DNA of 64,000 nt from a bacterium. GTDB lineage: Bacteria; Eisenbacteria; RBG-16-71-46; CAIMUX01. Below the pieces are notes generated by a model. That model was not told the DNA's origin and searched no databases. It was given only the letters and a program-made list of their open reading frames with translations. Numbering within the stretch: the first letter of the stretch is position 1; every line of letters begins with the position of its first letter. The DNA is taken from NCBI GenBank assembly GCA_030431975.1, contig JAUIHP010000007.1:130554-194553 (forward strand), written 5' to 3'. Shown piece after piece: positions 28,385 through 36,831 of the stretch. The translations under genes were made by a program, and so were the position numbers.

Positions 28385-28654
28385 GTGGAATTCCACCAAG
28401 TCGGAGAAACGATCGTGTGGCGCATGCACTTCGTGTCCGCGCCGGAGCGGGTTTTTGCCGCGCTGAAGTCGGATGGGAAGGGAGGTTCGGACCTGACTCT
28501 TTCGCACGACAGCGGATCGATCGAGAGTTGGCATGAAGAGCATGCGGGGTGGCTCAACGTTCTGTTCCCGCTCAAGGCTTGGGTCGATCACGGGATCGAC
28601 CTCAGGAATCACGATCCGGAAAGAACATGGGACAACGGCTATGCCGATCAGTAG
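28385..28654 (+). CDS. SRPBCC/START-domain protein with large internal deletion
   Basis: 89 residues. The first 30 (FHQVGETIVWRMHFVSAPERVFAAL) match the N terminus and the last 45 (GGSDLTLSHDSGSIES...AGWLNVLFPLKAWVDHGIDLRNHDPERTWDNGYAD) match the C terminus of a standard SRPBCC (AHSA1-like) protein of about 140-150 residues. The middle, about 60-70 residues including most of the beta sheet, is missing. The join lies at KSDGKGGSDL, where a Gly-rich repeat in both arms could have recombined. The GTG start has GGGAG five bases upstream, and the frame is intact. Probably a decaying gene, or a miniature protein of unknown fold. Confidence 0.6.
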   Translation: MEFHQVGETIVWRMHFVSAPERVFAALKSDGKGGSDLTLSHDSGSIESWHEEHAGWLNVLFPLKAWVDHGIDLRNHDPERTWDNGYADQ

Positions 28655-28756
28655 GTGTCTTCCATTTGCGAGCCCAGTTGGAAGATCTAGATTTCCTGCA
28701 GCGATCTCGAAAGAAGGATGCAGGGCCTCAACCGTCCCGGCAGTAAGGAAGCTTTC

Positions 28757-29302
28757 ATGACCGTCTATGTATCGTTACTTCGAGGCGTCAATGTCGGTGG
28801 AAAGAACAAGCTGCCGATGAAGGATCTGGTCGTCGTCCTGGAAGGGTTGGGACTTCGCGGAGTGGAGACGTACATCCAAAGCGGGAACGTGGTCTTCGAA
28901 TCCCGACCGCTCAAAGAGTCGACACTGGAGTCGCGGATTCAGGGCGCGATTGACAAGGAGTTCGGGTTCGGCCCGGATGTCTGCGTGCGAAACGCAGACG
29001 AGTTGAACCAGGCGGTCGCCGGAAATCCGTTTCCCAAGGCAGATGCCGACCCAACTGCAGTGCACCTGACCTTTCTGTCCAAAGAACCGAAGAATGTCGA
29101 TACGGAGGCGTTGGTCGCCCTGGCCGGTCCGAAGGAAAAGTACGCCCTCGAGGGGCGGGTCTTTTATCTCTTCGCCCCGGACGGATACCACAAGTCGAAA
29201 CTCGCGACGAAGCTCGAGCGTGTCCTCGGCGTATCCGCCACTTCCCGGAACTGGCGAACGGTTCGAAAGCTGCAGGAAATGATCGCGAGTCGAACGCCTT
29301 AG
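28757..29302 (+). CDS. DUF1697 family protein
   Basis: 181 residues beginning TVYVSLLRGVNVGGKNKLPMKDL and continuing GLRGVETYIQSGNVVFES, the signature of DUF1697; the end SATSRNWRTVRKLQEMI also fits (TxRNWxTxxKL). Structure known, function unknown; cytoplasmic. AAGGAAG precedes the ATG at 28757. The frame is open 13 codons further upstream, but the family begins here. Confidence 0.92.
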   Translation: MTVYVSLLRGVNVGGKNKLPMKDLVVVLEGLGLRGVETYIQSGNVVFESRPLKESTLESRIQGAIDKEFGFGPDVCVRNADELNQAVAGNPFPKADADPTAVHLTFLSKEPKNVDTEALVALAGPKEKYALEGRVFYLFAPDGYHKSKLATKLERVLGVSATSRNWRTVRKLQEMIASRTP

Positions 29303-29551
29303 TCGGAAAAACATTCCCGTGTGAAGAAGAGAAGCGATGGGAAGTTTGGTAACACTTCTCCGACATGCTTTGCTGAGTGATCTGACCCACCCAAAGAAAA
29401 ACCAGCCGGTGTATTAGCTCCGAACCCCGTCCTTTTCACAGACTTCGCCGTTTTCGGCCAAGCCTGCGCAAGAAAGCGTGCGGATTGGTTCGCTCCTTGC
29501 CGTAGTGCTTCCGAGTTCACGGGGGTGACTCGAAACGCGAAGGCGAACGTG

Positions 29552-30064
29552 ATGATCGGAAGCCTGGGCTCGACGCGACCTAGCTGCATCTACATAGAGA
29601 GGCCGGGACATCGGGTTCACCTCGGATTGAGGTGGAGTGTCTGGTCTCTGCTTCCGGTCATCTTCGCCCTTCCGACGTTTGCAATGATGGGGTGCTCCTC
29701 GCCGACGGATGCTCCGGATCCGGTTGGTGGAGGACAGGAGTACGAGCTCTCGTTTGACGACTTCGCATCCACCGTGGCTCCGATTCTTACGGAACGTGGA
29801 TGCAACGCCGGGGGAGACTGTCACGGCGGGGGAATTCGAGGAACGTACGAACTGTCGCCCGTGGAGAGTCCGAACCTGGTGGCCGATTTCGAGCAAACGC
29901 GACTTCAAGTTCTGCCGCTTGCTCTGTCCGAAAGCCCGATCCTGACAAAGCCGCTCCGGATGGAAAGCGGCGGGGAGCGGCACGAATACGAACCGTTCGA
30001 GACCCAGGATGATCCGGGGTACCGAGCGATCGAGAGTTGGGTCTTCGGGGGAAGCTACCAATGA
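29552..30064 (+). CDS. Lipoprotein with unusual CX5CH haem-like site
   Basis: About 170 residues. Lipoprotein signal with FAMMGCSSP. The mature part has FDDFASTVAPILTERGCNAGGDCHGGG, resembling the haem-binding start of planctomycete-type cytochrome c (VAPIL...C...CHG), but the spacing is C-x5-C-H instead of C-x2-C-H. It ends with a segment like those of haem-domain carrier proteins (KPLRMESGG...YRAIESWVFGG). Haem attachment is unproven. Start uncertain: GTG 29525 or ATG 29552. Its stop overlaps the next start (ATGA), and it leads a long unidirectional gene run. Confidence 0.7.
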   Translation: MIGSLGSTRPSCIYIERPGHRVHLGLRWSVWSLLPVIFALPTFAMMGCSSPTDAPDPVGGGQEYELSFDDFASTVAPILTERGCNAGGDCHGGGIRGTYELSPVESPNLVADFEQTRLQVLPLALSESPILTKPLRMESGGERHEYEPFETQDDPGYRAIESWVFGGSYQ

Positions 30065-30816
30065 GGTTTCTCCTTTTCATGATCGCTCTCGCCGGTTTCT
30101 TCAGTGTTCCCAGCCGGGTCCAGGGTGGTGGGTCTTCGGAAGAACTCCGTACCCTCAACACCGACACCATCACCCGTAGTTCTTCCGAGAACGCAACCAC
30201 CGTCCTGGACCCCGCTCATTCAGGAGCCGAATCCCAAGAGTCGATCGATGAGCCCGTCGCGTTGGTTGGTGAAACCGACGCGCTGCCCGACGGGCAGGAT
30301 CGACTCGAGTATCTGGTTCCCGAACTGGAAGGGAACCTCTTCTCCGTCGGATCCGGTCCGCGCTCCTTTCGCAATCGACTGAGCTTTAGTCCGGGATTCG
30401 GTCGCCTCGGCAACGAGCCGCTCTATCTGTTCCGGGTGGGATACAACCCCAACGAGTGGTTGGGGTGGGAAGCTCACGTCGGGCACAACCGAGGTGACTC
30501 GGTGCATGCGTTGTTCCACTTCCTGAATGCGCAGGTTCGCTACCCGCTTCCCTTTCGCATTCAGCCCTATCTCTCCGGCGGATTCGGCATCGTCATGGTG
30601 TTTCCCGGGAACAGTGTCAACTCTGACCCGGTGACCGAGAACGCACTGACCGGCGGCGCCGGGCTGGAACTCTATCTTCGAGACGATGTCGCCATACGGG
30701 GCGAATGGCGACGCATCGGTGTCTTCGGTCGCGATCCGTTCACTCAGAAAAGCACGACCTACAGCTACGGCGAAGCCACGCTGGGTCTCACCTTCTACCG
30801 TCGCATCGGCTCGTGA
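30061..30816 (+). CDS. Outer-membrane beta-barrel protein
   Basis: 251 residues with a signal peptide (cleavage near RVQGGG), a 70-residue polar Ser/Thr/Glu-rich region, then alternating aromatic and polar strands (YLFRVGYNPNEWLGWEAHVGHNRG, FRIQPYLSGGFGIVMVF, TGGAGLELYLRDDVAIRGEWRRIGVF, TYSYGEATLGLTFYRR) typical of eight-strand OmpW/OprF-like barrels. Translationally coupled to the haem-site lipoprotein (ATGA overlap), so the two probably act together at the outer membrane. Confidence 0.8.
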   Translation: MRFLLFMIALAGFFSVPSRVQGGGSSEELRTLNTDTITRSSSENATTVLDPAHSGAESQESIDEPVALVGETDALPDGQDRLEYLVPELEGNLFSVGSGPRSFRNRLSFSPGFGRLGNEPLYLFRVGYNPNEWLGWEAHVGHNRGDSVHALFHFLNAQVRYPLPFRIQPYLSGGFGIVMVFPGNSVNSDPVTENALTGGAGLELYLRDDVAIRGEWRRIGVFGRDPFTQKSTTYSYGEATLGLTFYRRIGS

Positions 30817-30851
30817 ACGAGCACAGAACCACTGAAGGAGCCAAAGGCCCC

Positions 30852-32981
30852 ATGCATAGTCACGGGTACAGGAATCTCTCTGAGGGGGCAGATCAGAGCA
30901 CGGACTTCGAGGGCGGTTGCGTCCGAAGTTGTTCCGAGGGTGCCGGACATGAACGGACGCGGCCGGCTGGTCGGCAGATTCTTTCGAATCTACTCGGCGC
31001 AGTCACGATCGGCGTCTTGCTGTTCGGCGTGACGGCCTGCAAGGAGAGCGCTCCGGATGACCTCATCATCCAGGAGGAGACAACCGAGGCTCTGGTCTTC
31101 GTCAAGACCCGCGCCGAGGAAACCCTCAATCGCTCCCGAGCGGAAGGGAACCTCTACAAGCTGGCTCCGATCTCTCCGGACGGCGCGGTCACACCGTTGA
31201 CGAACTTCGTCGGCGCGAGTGTCTCCGATCCCTGCGTTTCGTTTGATGGAAAGTGGATTCTCTTCTCGATGAGCCCGTCCGGAACGAACGAGCGGAACAT
31301 CTACGAGATCGACATCCACGGTCAGAACATGCGTCAGATTACCTTTGGGGGATCCGACTTCGATCCGCTCTATCTGCCCGACGATGGCATTCTCTTCACC
31401 AGCAGCCGCGCCGGTGAAATGGATGAGTACAACCACTCACCGGCAGAACATCTCTATCGTTGCGACGCGGACGGAAGCAACATGGAGCGTCTGAGCTTCA
31501 ATCAGAGTGACGACTTCGATCCGGCGTTGCTTCCCAACGGTCAGATTCTCTACACGCGCTGGGAACACTTCGGGACGATGAACCGCTTTCCGCTGTTCTT
31601 TACGAATCCTGATGGAACAGGAACCTTTCATCGTTTCGGTCCCCACCATCGCAACTTCTTCCATGCCCAGCCGACACCAGACGGCCGCATCGTCGCGATC
31701 GAGTCGACACGGATCAACGAAGACGCGGGCCCGATCGCGGTCCTGAAGCCGGAGCAGGGCCCGGCCGATCCGGCGCATGAGCATGACCTTCACTGGGACG
31801 TTCTGACTCCCGACGTCAACAACAGCGGCGCTCCCTGGCCCTACGGCGCGTTCAAGTATCCGTTCCCGCTTGGGAACAATCGGTTCGTCGTTTCCTACAC
31901 CCTTCCCTCCGCGGAAGAGGACGAAGTGGACTACGGACTCTACACGTTCACGATCGATCAGGAAGGCGAGGGTACGCTGGAAGAGCCGGCCACCTTCACT
32001 CCGACGGATCTGACCTTTCTCTACAACGATCCCGAGATGAACGAGTACGACGCGCAGCTTATCGCGCCCCGGACGAAGCCTCCGGTCATCGAACGGGCTG
32101 TCGACGAGACCAAGGACTGGGGCGTCTTTACCGCTGCGGATGTGTTCAATCGCAGTTTCAACGACGGCCAGGAAGTCCCGCTGAAAGGCACCGATGGGGT
32201 TCCCCGGGTCGCCGTGCTTGCCGGACGTCCGACGATGAGAGGGGAAGCCAACGACATCGGCCTCACCGAGTTCGAGAAGCGATCCTTTCTGGGGTATGCG
32301 CCTGTGCAGCCGGATGGATCTTTCAGCATCAAGGTTCCCGCCGATACGCCGATCAGTTTTGCCACGGTCGACAACCGGGATCGCGGGTTCGTCGTCAAGA
32401 GAACCTGGCTCTACGTCCGACCCGGTGAAGTCTTCGACCAGTGCTTTGGCTGTCACGAAGACCGAATGGCGGGTGGACCGCAGGTAACGAATCAAAGTCC
32501 GATGGCGGCGACGCTGCCGCCGACCGACCTCAACCTTCCGGTCGCGGAGCGACAGATCATCAACTTCGAGAAGGACATTGCTCCCATCGTCGAGAACAAG
32601 TGCGTGAGTTGTCACGTGCCGACGTTCGTCGAGCGCGAGGTCCCGCCGCCGCTGGATAGCGACCTGGCTGGTGGAACCGTCATCGACACCATCCCGCCGC
32701 CCGCAAACCTGGATCTGCGGATGGATCTCGAAGAAAGCGAGATGGGTCGAATGTTCCCAATCGCCTACATCAGTCTGGCCGAGGGGCCGACGGATGAGAA
32801 TCCGGAACGTGCCGATGTCCTGACTCCGGCGTTTCCGCGTCGCTCTGTCCTTGTCGACGCGGTGTTGGGTCTGGGGAGTCACGCCGTCACCGGTCCGCAC
32901 CCGGAGGGGTTGAACTCGCTGACCGCAGAAGAGAAGGAACTCTTCAATCTGTGGGTCCTGCTCGGGGCTCAGTACCGCTAG
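30852..32981 (+). CDS. HzsA-like (hydrazine synthase alpha-related) di-haem lipoprotein
   Basis: 709 residues. Lipoprotein signal ending LLFGVTACKES. The N-terminal half is a PD40/TolB-like propeller (SDPCVSFDGKWILFS, NIYEIDIHGQNMRQITFGGSDFDPLYLPDDGILFTSSR). The C-terminal half has a middle domain of the hydrazine-synthase-alpha type (PVQPDGSFSIKVPADTPISF...) and two c-type haem motifs, CFGCHEDR and CVSCH. HzsA-related proteins are widespread outside anammox bacteria, where their substrate is unknown, so hydrazine synthesis is not implied. The ATG at 30852 has GGAG 13 bases upstream. It lies 35 bases after the barrel gene. Confidence 0.85.
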   Translation: MHSHGYRNLSEGADQSTDFEGGCVRSCSEGAGHERTRPAGRQILSNLLGAVTIGVLLFGVTACKESAPDDLIIQEETTEALVFVKTRAEETLNRSRAEGNLYKLAPISPDGAVTPLTNFVGASVSDPCVSFDGKWILFSMSPSGTNERNIYEIDIHGQNMRQITFGGSDFDPLYLPDDGILFTSSRAGEMDEYNHSPAEHLYRCDADGSNMERLSFNQSDDFDPALLPNGQILYTRWEHFGTMNRFPLFFTNPDGTGTFHRFGPHHRNFFHAQPTPDGRIVAIESTRINEDAGPIAVLKPEQGPADPAHEHDLHWDVLTPDVNNSGAPWPYGAFKYPFPLGNNRFVVSYTLPSAEEDEVDYGLYTFTIDQEGEGTLEEPATFTPTDLTFLYNDPEMNEYDAQLIAPRTKPPVIERAVDETKDWGVFTAADVFNRSFNDGQEVPLKGTDGVPRVAVLAGRPTMRGEANDIGLTEFEKRSFLGYAPVQPDGSFSIKVPADTPISFATVDNRDRGFVVKRTWLYVRPGEVFDQCFGCHEDRMAGGPQVTNQSPMAATLPPTDLNLPVAERQIINFEKDIAPIVENKCVSCHVPTFVEREVPPPLDSDLAGGTVIDTIPPPANLDLRMDLEESEMGRMFPIAYISLAEGPTDENPERADVLTPAFPRRSVLVDAVLGLGSHAVTGPHPEGLNSLTAEEKELFNLWVLLGAQYR

Positions 32982-33037
32982 TCGGGAAGCGGAACGTGTT
33001 GTTTTGGACGATGGACCTGGGGGATCAGGAAACGAAC

Positions 33038-33694
33038 ATGATCGGAAAGAACACGCTGAAAACCTTGTCACGCCCATCGTCTTTTCCTTCGGCGTCACGT
33101 GCCCGAAGGCTGCTGCTGGGCGGATCCGCCACGTCAGCGACACATCTCCGGAGGCTACTGCTGGTCGGATCCGCTGCGGTCGCTTTGATGGCCACGGTCG
33201 GCGATGCGAACGCGAGCCCCAAGGGGGTTCGCCTGCCGGACCTCCTCGAGACCAAGACGTTGACCACGATGGACGGGGTTCAAGGTCGGTTGGATCCGAC
33301 GGCAGCGACCGCAACCGTCGTCCATTTCTGGGCCACGTGGTGCGGCCCGTGCAAGAAGGAGATGCCGCATCTGGACAGCCTGGCGGCCAAGCTCGGCAAA
33401 AGCGGGGTTCGTTTTGCCGCGATCTCGATCGATACCGATGCGACGAAGGTGCAGCGTTTCGCGGATCGCTATGAACTGCATCTTCCCATTTTCATTGATG
33501 GACCGAAGGGGCTCGCGGAGTCCCTGGCCATCCCGAACGTTCCCTGCACCTACGTGGTCGATGGAGAGGGGAACACCACGTTTGCAGCGGTTGGCGGAAG
33601 CGAGGCGGAACTCGCGCGTTTGGAGGCGCATCTTCGGCAACTGATCGCCGCCGACGGCAATGGATCGAACCCTGTAATCGCAACCAATCGTTGA
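33038..33694 (+). CDS. TlpA/ResA-like exported thioredoxin
   Basis: 218 residues. A signal region with a duplicated RRLLLxGSA motif precedes SPKGVRLPDLLETKTLTTMDG and the thioredoxin fold HFWATWCGPCKKEMPHLDSL (WCGPC active site), FAAISIDTD and the cis-Pro IPNVPCTYVVD. The extra Cys next to the cis-Pro is unusual. Its role is to reduce periplasmic disulfides, for example during cytochrome c maturation, which fits its place after the di-haem protein. AGGA lies before the ATG at 33038; ATG 33011 is an alternative. DUF4266 and DUF3570 follow, as in other genomes. Confidence 0.9.
   Translation: MIGKNTLKTLSRPSSFPSASRARRLLLGGSATSATHLRRLLLVGSAAVALMATVGDANASPKGVRLPDLLETKTLTTMDGVQGRLDPTAATATVVHFWATWCGPCKKEMPHLDSLAAKLGKSGVRFAAISIDTDATKVQRFADRYELHLPIFIDGPKGLAESLAIPNVPCTYVVDGEGNTTFAAVGGSEAELARLEAHLRQLIAADGNGSNPVIATNR
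33108..33175 (+). repeat. Duplicated 23-bp segment in TlpA signal peptide
   Basis: Two 23-bp copies (33108-33130 and 33153-33175, three mismatches) set 45 bp apart, encoding RRLLLGGSA and RRLLLVGSA. The duplication lengthens the n- and h-regions of the signal. Confidence 0.85.
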
Positions 33695-33753
33695 GCCCGA
33701 ATGAAGTTCACGCGGTTGACTCACCTGCGGGTTGTCCGGACTGAAGGGAAAGC

Positions 33754-34002
33754 ATGAGAGCAGTAGGGAAAGTTCAGCGGACGACTCGATTCGTAGTGTT
33801 CGGGCTGTCGATCCTGGGTGCGGTAGGAGCACTCTCCGGATGCGCCAGTGTTGCGGCCTACGAAAAGGAGCATCTTGCTGACCGGATTCTCGCCTTCGAT
33901 GCCGAGACCGCGGAAGAGGCGCGAGAAGTGAAGTGGCTGGAGGCCCGCGAAGGCTCGACCGGCGGCGTCGGCGGCGCCGGTGGAGGTTGCGCGTGCAACT
34001 GA
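33754..34002 (+). CDS. DUF4266 small lipoprotein
   Basis: 82 residues: a lipoprotein signal (LSGCAS), then VAAYEKEHLADRILAFD and a Gly-rich end that finishes GGGCACN. A Gly-Gly-Gly-Cys-(Gly/Ala)-Cys-Asn terminus is the hallmark of DUF4266. The family nearly always sits beside DUF3570 and usually near a TlpA-like thioredoxin and ApbE (family knowledge). The terminal Cys pair could bind a metal or a cofactor. AAGGGAAAG precedes the ATG. It overlaps the DUF3570 start by ten bases, so their production is linked. Confidence 0.9.
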   Translation: MRAVGKVQRTTRFVVFGLSILGAVGALSGCASVAAYEKEHLADRILAFDAETAEEAREVKWLEAREGSTGGVGGAGGGCACN

Positions 34003-35135
34003 TCCGGTTGCTAGCGGGGCTGGCGTTCCTGTCCCTCGGAGCCTCGTCCTTTGTGGAGGCCAGCGTCCTGGGCTTGGAGGCCGACGAGCAGGAAGCGACC
34101 TATCTCTTCCGCTTCTTCACCGACGCGGATGAGGTTCGGGTGCAATCTCACTATGCCTTCTATGACCTCGCACTGGAGAACGACATCGACCTGGCCATGC
34201 ACGTCAACCATGAGCGTGTGACCATTCCTGCAGTGAGTGCGCCGGCCGGAAGCGAGGAGGCTGTCGACGCCATCACCACGGCGAGCCGTCCGATCAGCGG
34301 CGATGCGTTCGAAGACTTCGTCAAAGTCAGAAACGAGATCCAGGCCAACACCAGCGTCAAGGGGCTGGACCTGGGCTACTACGTCTCGGACGAGTCCGAC
34401 TACTTTGCCCAGCAGGCGAGTGCCGAGTACACGGCCAAGCTCTTTGGCGAGAACCTCTACGTCAACGGCGGAACGAGCTACGGTTGGGATCGCATCGAGC
34501 CGCTTTCTGACGATGACACGGCGACTCCCGATGACGAGAAGACGAACCTTCACGGTCACGTCGTGCTGACCCGGATCCTCACCTCCACGACTCTCTTTCG
34601 GGTCGGAGCCGAGGTCAACCGGGTGCGGGGTTTGCAGCACAATCCCTACCGCAACGTCTATGCAGGCGGCGGAGCGCAGCCGGAGGTACATCCGGACGAA
34701 AGACTTCGACGCGACTACTTCGTGCGCGTCAACCAGTACTTCCACAACCGGTCGAGTCTCAAGCTGAGTTACCGGTTCTATGAGGACGACTGGGGCGTTC
34801 AGTCACACGCCCTTGGCGCGAAAATTCACCAGCGGGTCGGCTCCTGGGTCGACGTCCGCTATCGCTATCGCTACTACGAGCAGACGGCGGCAGATTTCTA
34901 CCGGGACGAGTATGAGTTCTCGGAAGGAATCGACGGGTTTCGGTCCGGGGACTATCGCCTGAACGCCGTCAGCTCGCACCTCTTCGGGACCCGACTCGAT
35001 GCGGATCTCGGAATGCTGGCTCCCGAAAGTCGCTGGATGACCCAGTTCCGCGTCTCTTTCGGTTATGAGCGTTACTTCAACGACACCAACTTCTCGGCCA
35101 ACGTGTTCGAGAGCGGCCTCAACTTCCAGTTTTGA
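33993..35135 (+). CDS. DUF3570 outer-membrane barrel-like protein
   Basis: 380 residues starting at the GTG at 33993, with GGAGG six bases upstream inside the DUF4266 gene. Signal peptide, then the DUF3570 pattern: YYVSDESDYFAQQASAEYTAKLFGENLYVNGGTSYGWDRIEP, HVVLTRILTSTTLFRVGAEVNRVRGLQHNPYRNVYAGG and a C-terminal FGYERYFNDTNFSANVFESGLNFQF. Rows of aromatic-alternating strands and a terminal Phe point to an outer-membrane barrel. The family's job is unknown; it is always linked to DUF4266. Confidence 0.9.
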   Translation: MQLIRLLAGLAFLSLGASSFVEASVLGLEADEQEATYLFRFFTDADEVRVQSHYAFYDLALENDIDLAMHVNHERVTIPAVSAPAGSEEAVDAITTASRPISGDAFEDFVKVRNEIQANTSVKGLDLGYYVSDESDYFAQQASAEYTAKLFGENLYVNGGTSYGWDRIEPLSDDDTATPDDEKTNLHGHVVLTRILTSTTLFRVGAEVNRVRGLQHNPYRNVYAGGGAQPEVHPDERLRRDYFVRVNQYFHNRSSLKLSYRFYEDDWGVQSHALGAKIHQRVGSWVDVRYRYRYYEQTAADFYRDEYEFSEGIDGFRSGDYRLNAVSSHLFGTRLDADLGMLAPESRWMTQFRVSFGYERYFNDTNFSANVFESGLNFQF

Positions 35136-35145
35136 GGAGACTTCC

Positions 35146-36831
35146 GTGAAGAAGAAGACCATCCATTCGATGATCGGCGGGGCAATGTTCGGAGGCGTCG
35201 CTTCCGTGCTCAGTTTGGCTCCCGCGCCGGCCCTCGCGGAGTCCTTCGACAGAGCTGCGGTAGCGCCGGATCTGGGAGTCGAGGTGTTTACCCGTGAAGT
35301 TGCGGAGGACAAGGTCGGGAAGCGCCTCTTCTCGGCTCCCTACTCTTCCGCCGTCATTGGAAATGTCGACATCTACGACACCTTTCCCTATGTCGAGTCC
35401 CGTTACTTCGTGATCGTCTCCGATCCGGCTTGGGATCGCCTCGTCATCACGGCGACCGGGAGCGGTCGGGTCACCGAGTACCACGGGGACGACCTCATCG
35501 GAGTGCTTTCCGCACCGCGCGGTCTTACGGTCGATGGCGAGAACCGGATCTACGTGTGCGATACCGAGAATGACCGCCTGCTCGTGTTGCAGGCCGAACC
35601 GGAGTTCGACCGGTTGGGGCTTCGTCTGATCACGACCGTCGAGGATCTCTCACGCCCTTACGACGTCGCGGTGTCCGACAACGGGACCCCGACGATGTGG
35701 GAGGACGACCGGGTCTACATCGCCGAGGCCGGCGCCAATCGGGTTTCCAAGTTCGAGGTCAGCGGCAATGACTTGTCCCTGGTCAGTCGACTGGGTGGAC
35801 TCGGCTCCGGTGTTGGACGTTTTGCAGGACCGCTGGCCCTGACCGTTGGCTTCGCGGAAGGAGCCGGGACCGAGCAGGTCTACGTCGCCGATTCGCACAA
35901 CCGGCGCATCGTTCTGCTTGAGGACGACGGGCGGTCGCTTCAGTGGATCTCATCGGTTGGGCACGACGCATCTTCCGTGACCGGTCTGGACGTCGATCAG
36001 TGGGGACAGCTCTACTCCGTTTCCCCACAGGACGGGACGGTGACGAAGTGGACCCCGAACCTGGAGCCGCTCGCCCGACTGCAGACGCCGGCCCGACCGC
36101 GCAGCTTCCATGTTCCGTTCGTCACGACCACCGATCATCGAAGCGGAACCGTGACGCGGTCCGGTGAGGGGCGTGGGCTTCTGGTCGAGGACTGGAAGCA
36201 CGATTCGGGTATTCGCGCCTGGAGTCTTGGGCTCGAACTGAGTGACCTCGGCGTCAGCCCCAATCCTTCCAGCCCTTCTGCGGAAGTCGGTCTCCAGTTT
36301 CAGTTGACCGATCCGGCCCTGGTCGTCGGTCGTCTCGAGCGTGTGGATGATGGCACCATCGTGGCGGAGAAGGAGTTTGGTGTACTTCTGTCCGGCGCAC
36401 AGAGTCTCGAGTTCGAAGAGGGCGACTTTCTGGAAAGTGCGGAGGCTTCTGCAGAGTACCGATTCGTCGTCGAGGCCTCCTCGACGTATGAGGGTGGCCC
36501 GACCGTCGTTGCCTCCTCCGATGTTTCTCTCGATCGTGACCTCCAGGTGTTGGGACGCCCGACGTTTCTCGGCAACTCTCCCAACCCGTTTCCCGGCACG
36601 ACAACGTTCCGCCTGCAGCTTCCGCCTGCGGAGGGTACGGCCACCGTTCGGGTCTTCGACCTGGCCGGCCGTATCGTCGACGAGATCGCGGCGAAGCATT
36701 CCGGCGGACGCGTCGACCTGGAGTGGGACGGTCGCGACAGCGACGGCCGCGAGACGAACTCGGGAATCTACTTCTACCGCGTAGAGGCTGCGGACCGGGA
36801 GTGGGAAGGCCGAATGGTGCGCCTGAAGTGA
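35146..36831 (+). CDS. NHL-repeat beta-propeller protein with C-terminal FlgD-like Ig domain
   Basis: 561 residues. GTG start with GAGGAG at seven bases; signal peptide ending PAPALAES. Residues 80-370 contain NHL-type repeats (RGLTVDGENRIYVCDTENDRLLVL, YVADSHNRRIVLLED, GLDVDQWGQLYSVS). Residues 480-561 are a FlgD-like Ig domain (NSPNPFPGTTTFRLQLPPA...VRVFDLAGRIVDEI...WDGRDSDGRETNSGIYFYRVEA), the secreted-protein tail common in FCB and Eisenbacteria-like bacteria. It may bind a ligand or partner at the cell surface. It follows DUF3570 by ten bases and overlaps the next gene. Confidence 0.88.
   Translation: MKKKTIHSMIGGAMFGGVASVLSLAPAPALAESFDRAAVAPDLGVEVFTREVAEDKVGKRLFSAPYSSAVIGNVDIYDTFPYVESRYFVIVSDPAWDRLVITATGSGRVTEYHGDDLIGVLSAPRGLTVDGENRIYVCDTENDRLLVLQAEPEFDRLGLRLITTVEDLSRPYDVAVSDNGTPTMWEDDRVYIAEAGANRVSKFEVSGNDLSLVSRLGGLGSGVGRFAGPLALTVGFAEGAGTEQVYVADSHNRRIVLLEDDGRSLQWISSVGHDASSVTGLDVDQWGQLYSVSPQDGTVTKWTPNLEPLARLQTPARPRSFHVPFVTTTDHRSGTVTRSGEGRGLLVEDWKHDSGIRAWSLGLELSDLGVSPNPSSPSAEVGLQFQLTDPALVVGRLERVDDGTIVAEKEFGVLLSGAQSLEFEEGDFLESAEASAEYRFVVEASSTYEGGPTVVASSDVSLDRDLQVLGRPTFLGNSPNPFPGTTTFRLQLPPAEGTATVRVFDLAGRIVDEIAAKHSGGRVDLEWDGRDSDGRETNSGIYFYRVEAADREWEGRMVRLK

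Noticed and set aside
30852-32981. Anammox-type hydrazine synthesis
   Set aside because: Only an HzsA-like architecture is present. HzsB/C and hydrazine dehydrogenase genes are absent, and HzsA-related proteins occur widely in other bacteria.
31437-33314. Long antisense open frame (about 625 codons) opposite the HzsA-like and TlpA genes
   Set aside because: It mirrors two well-identified genes in a high-GC region where antisense frames stay open. The translation is Arg/Asp/Val-rich with no domain.
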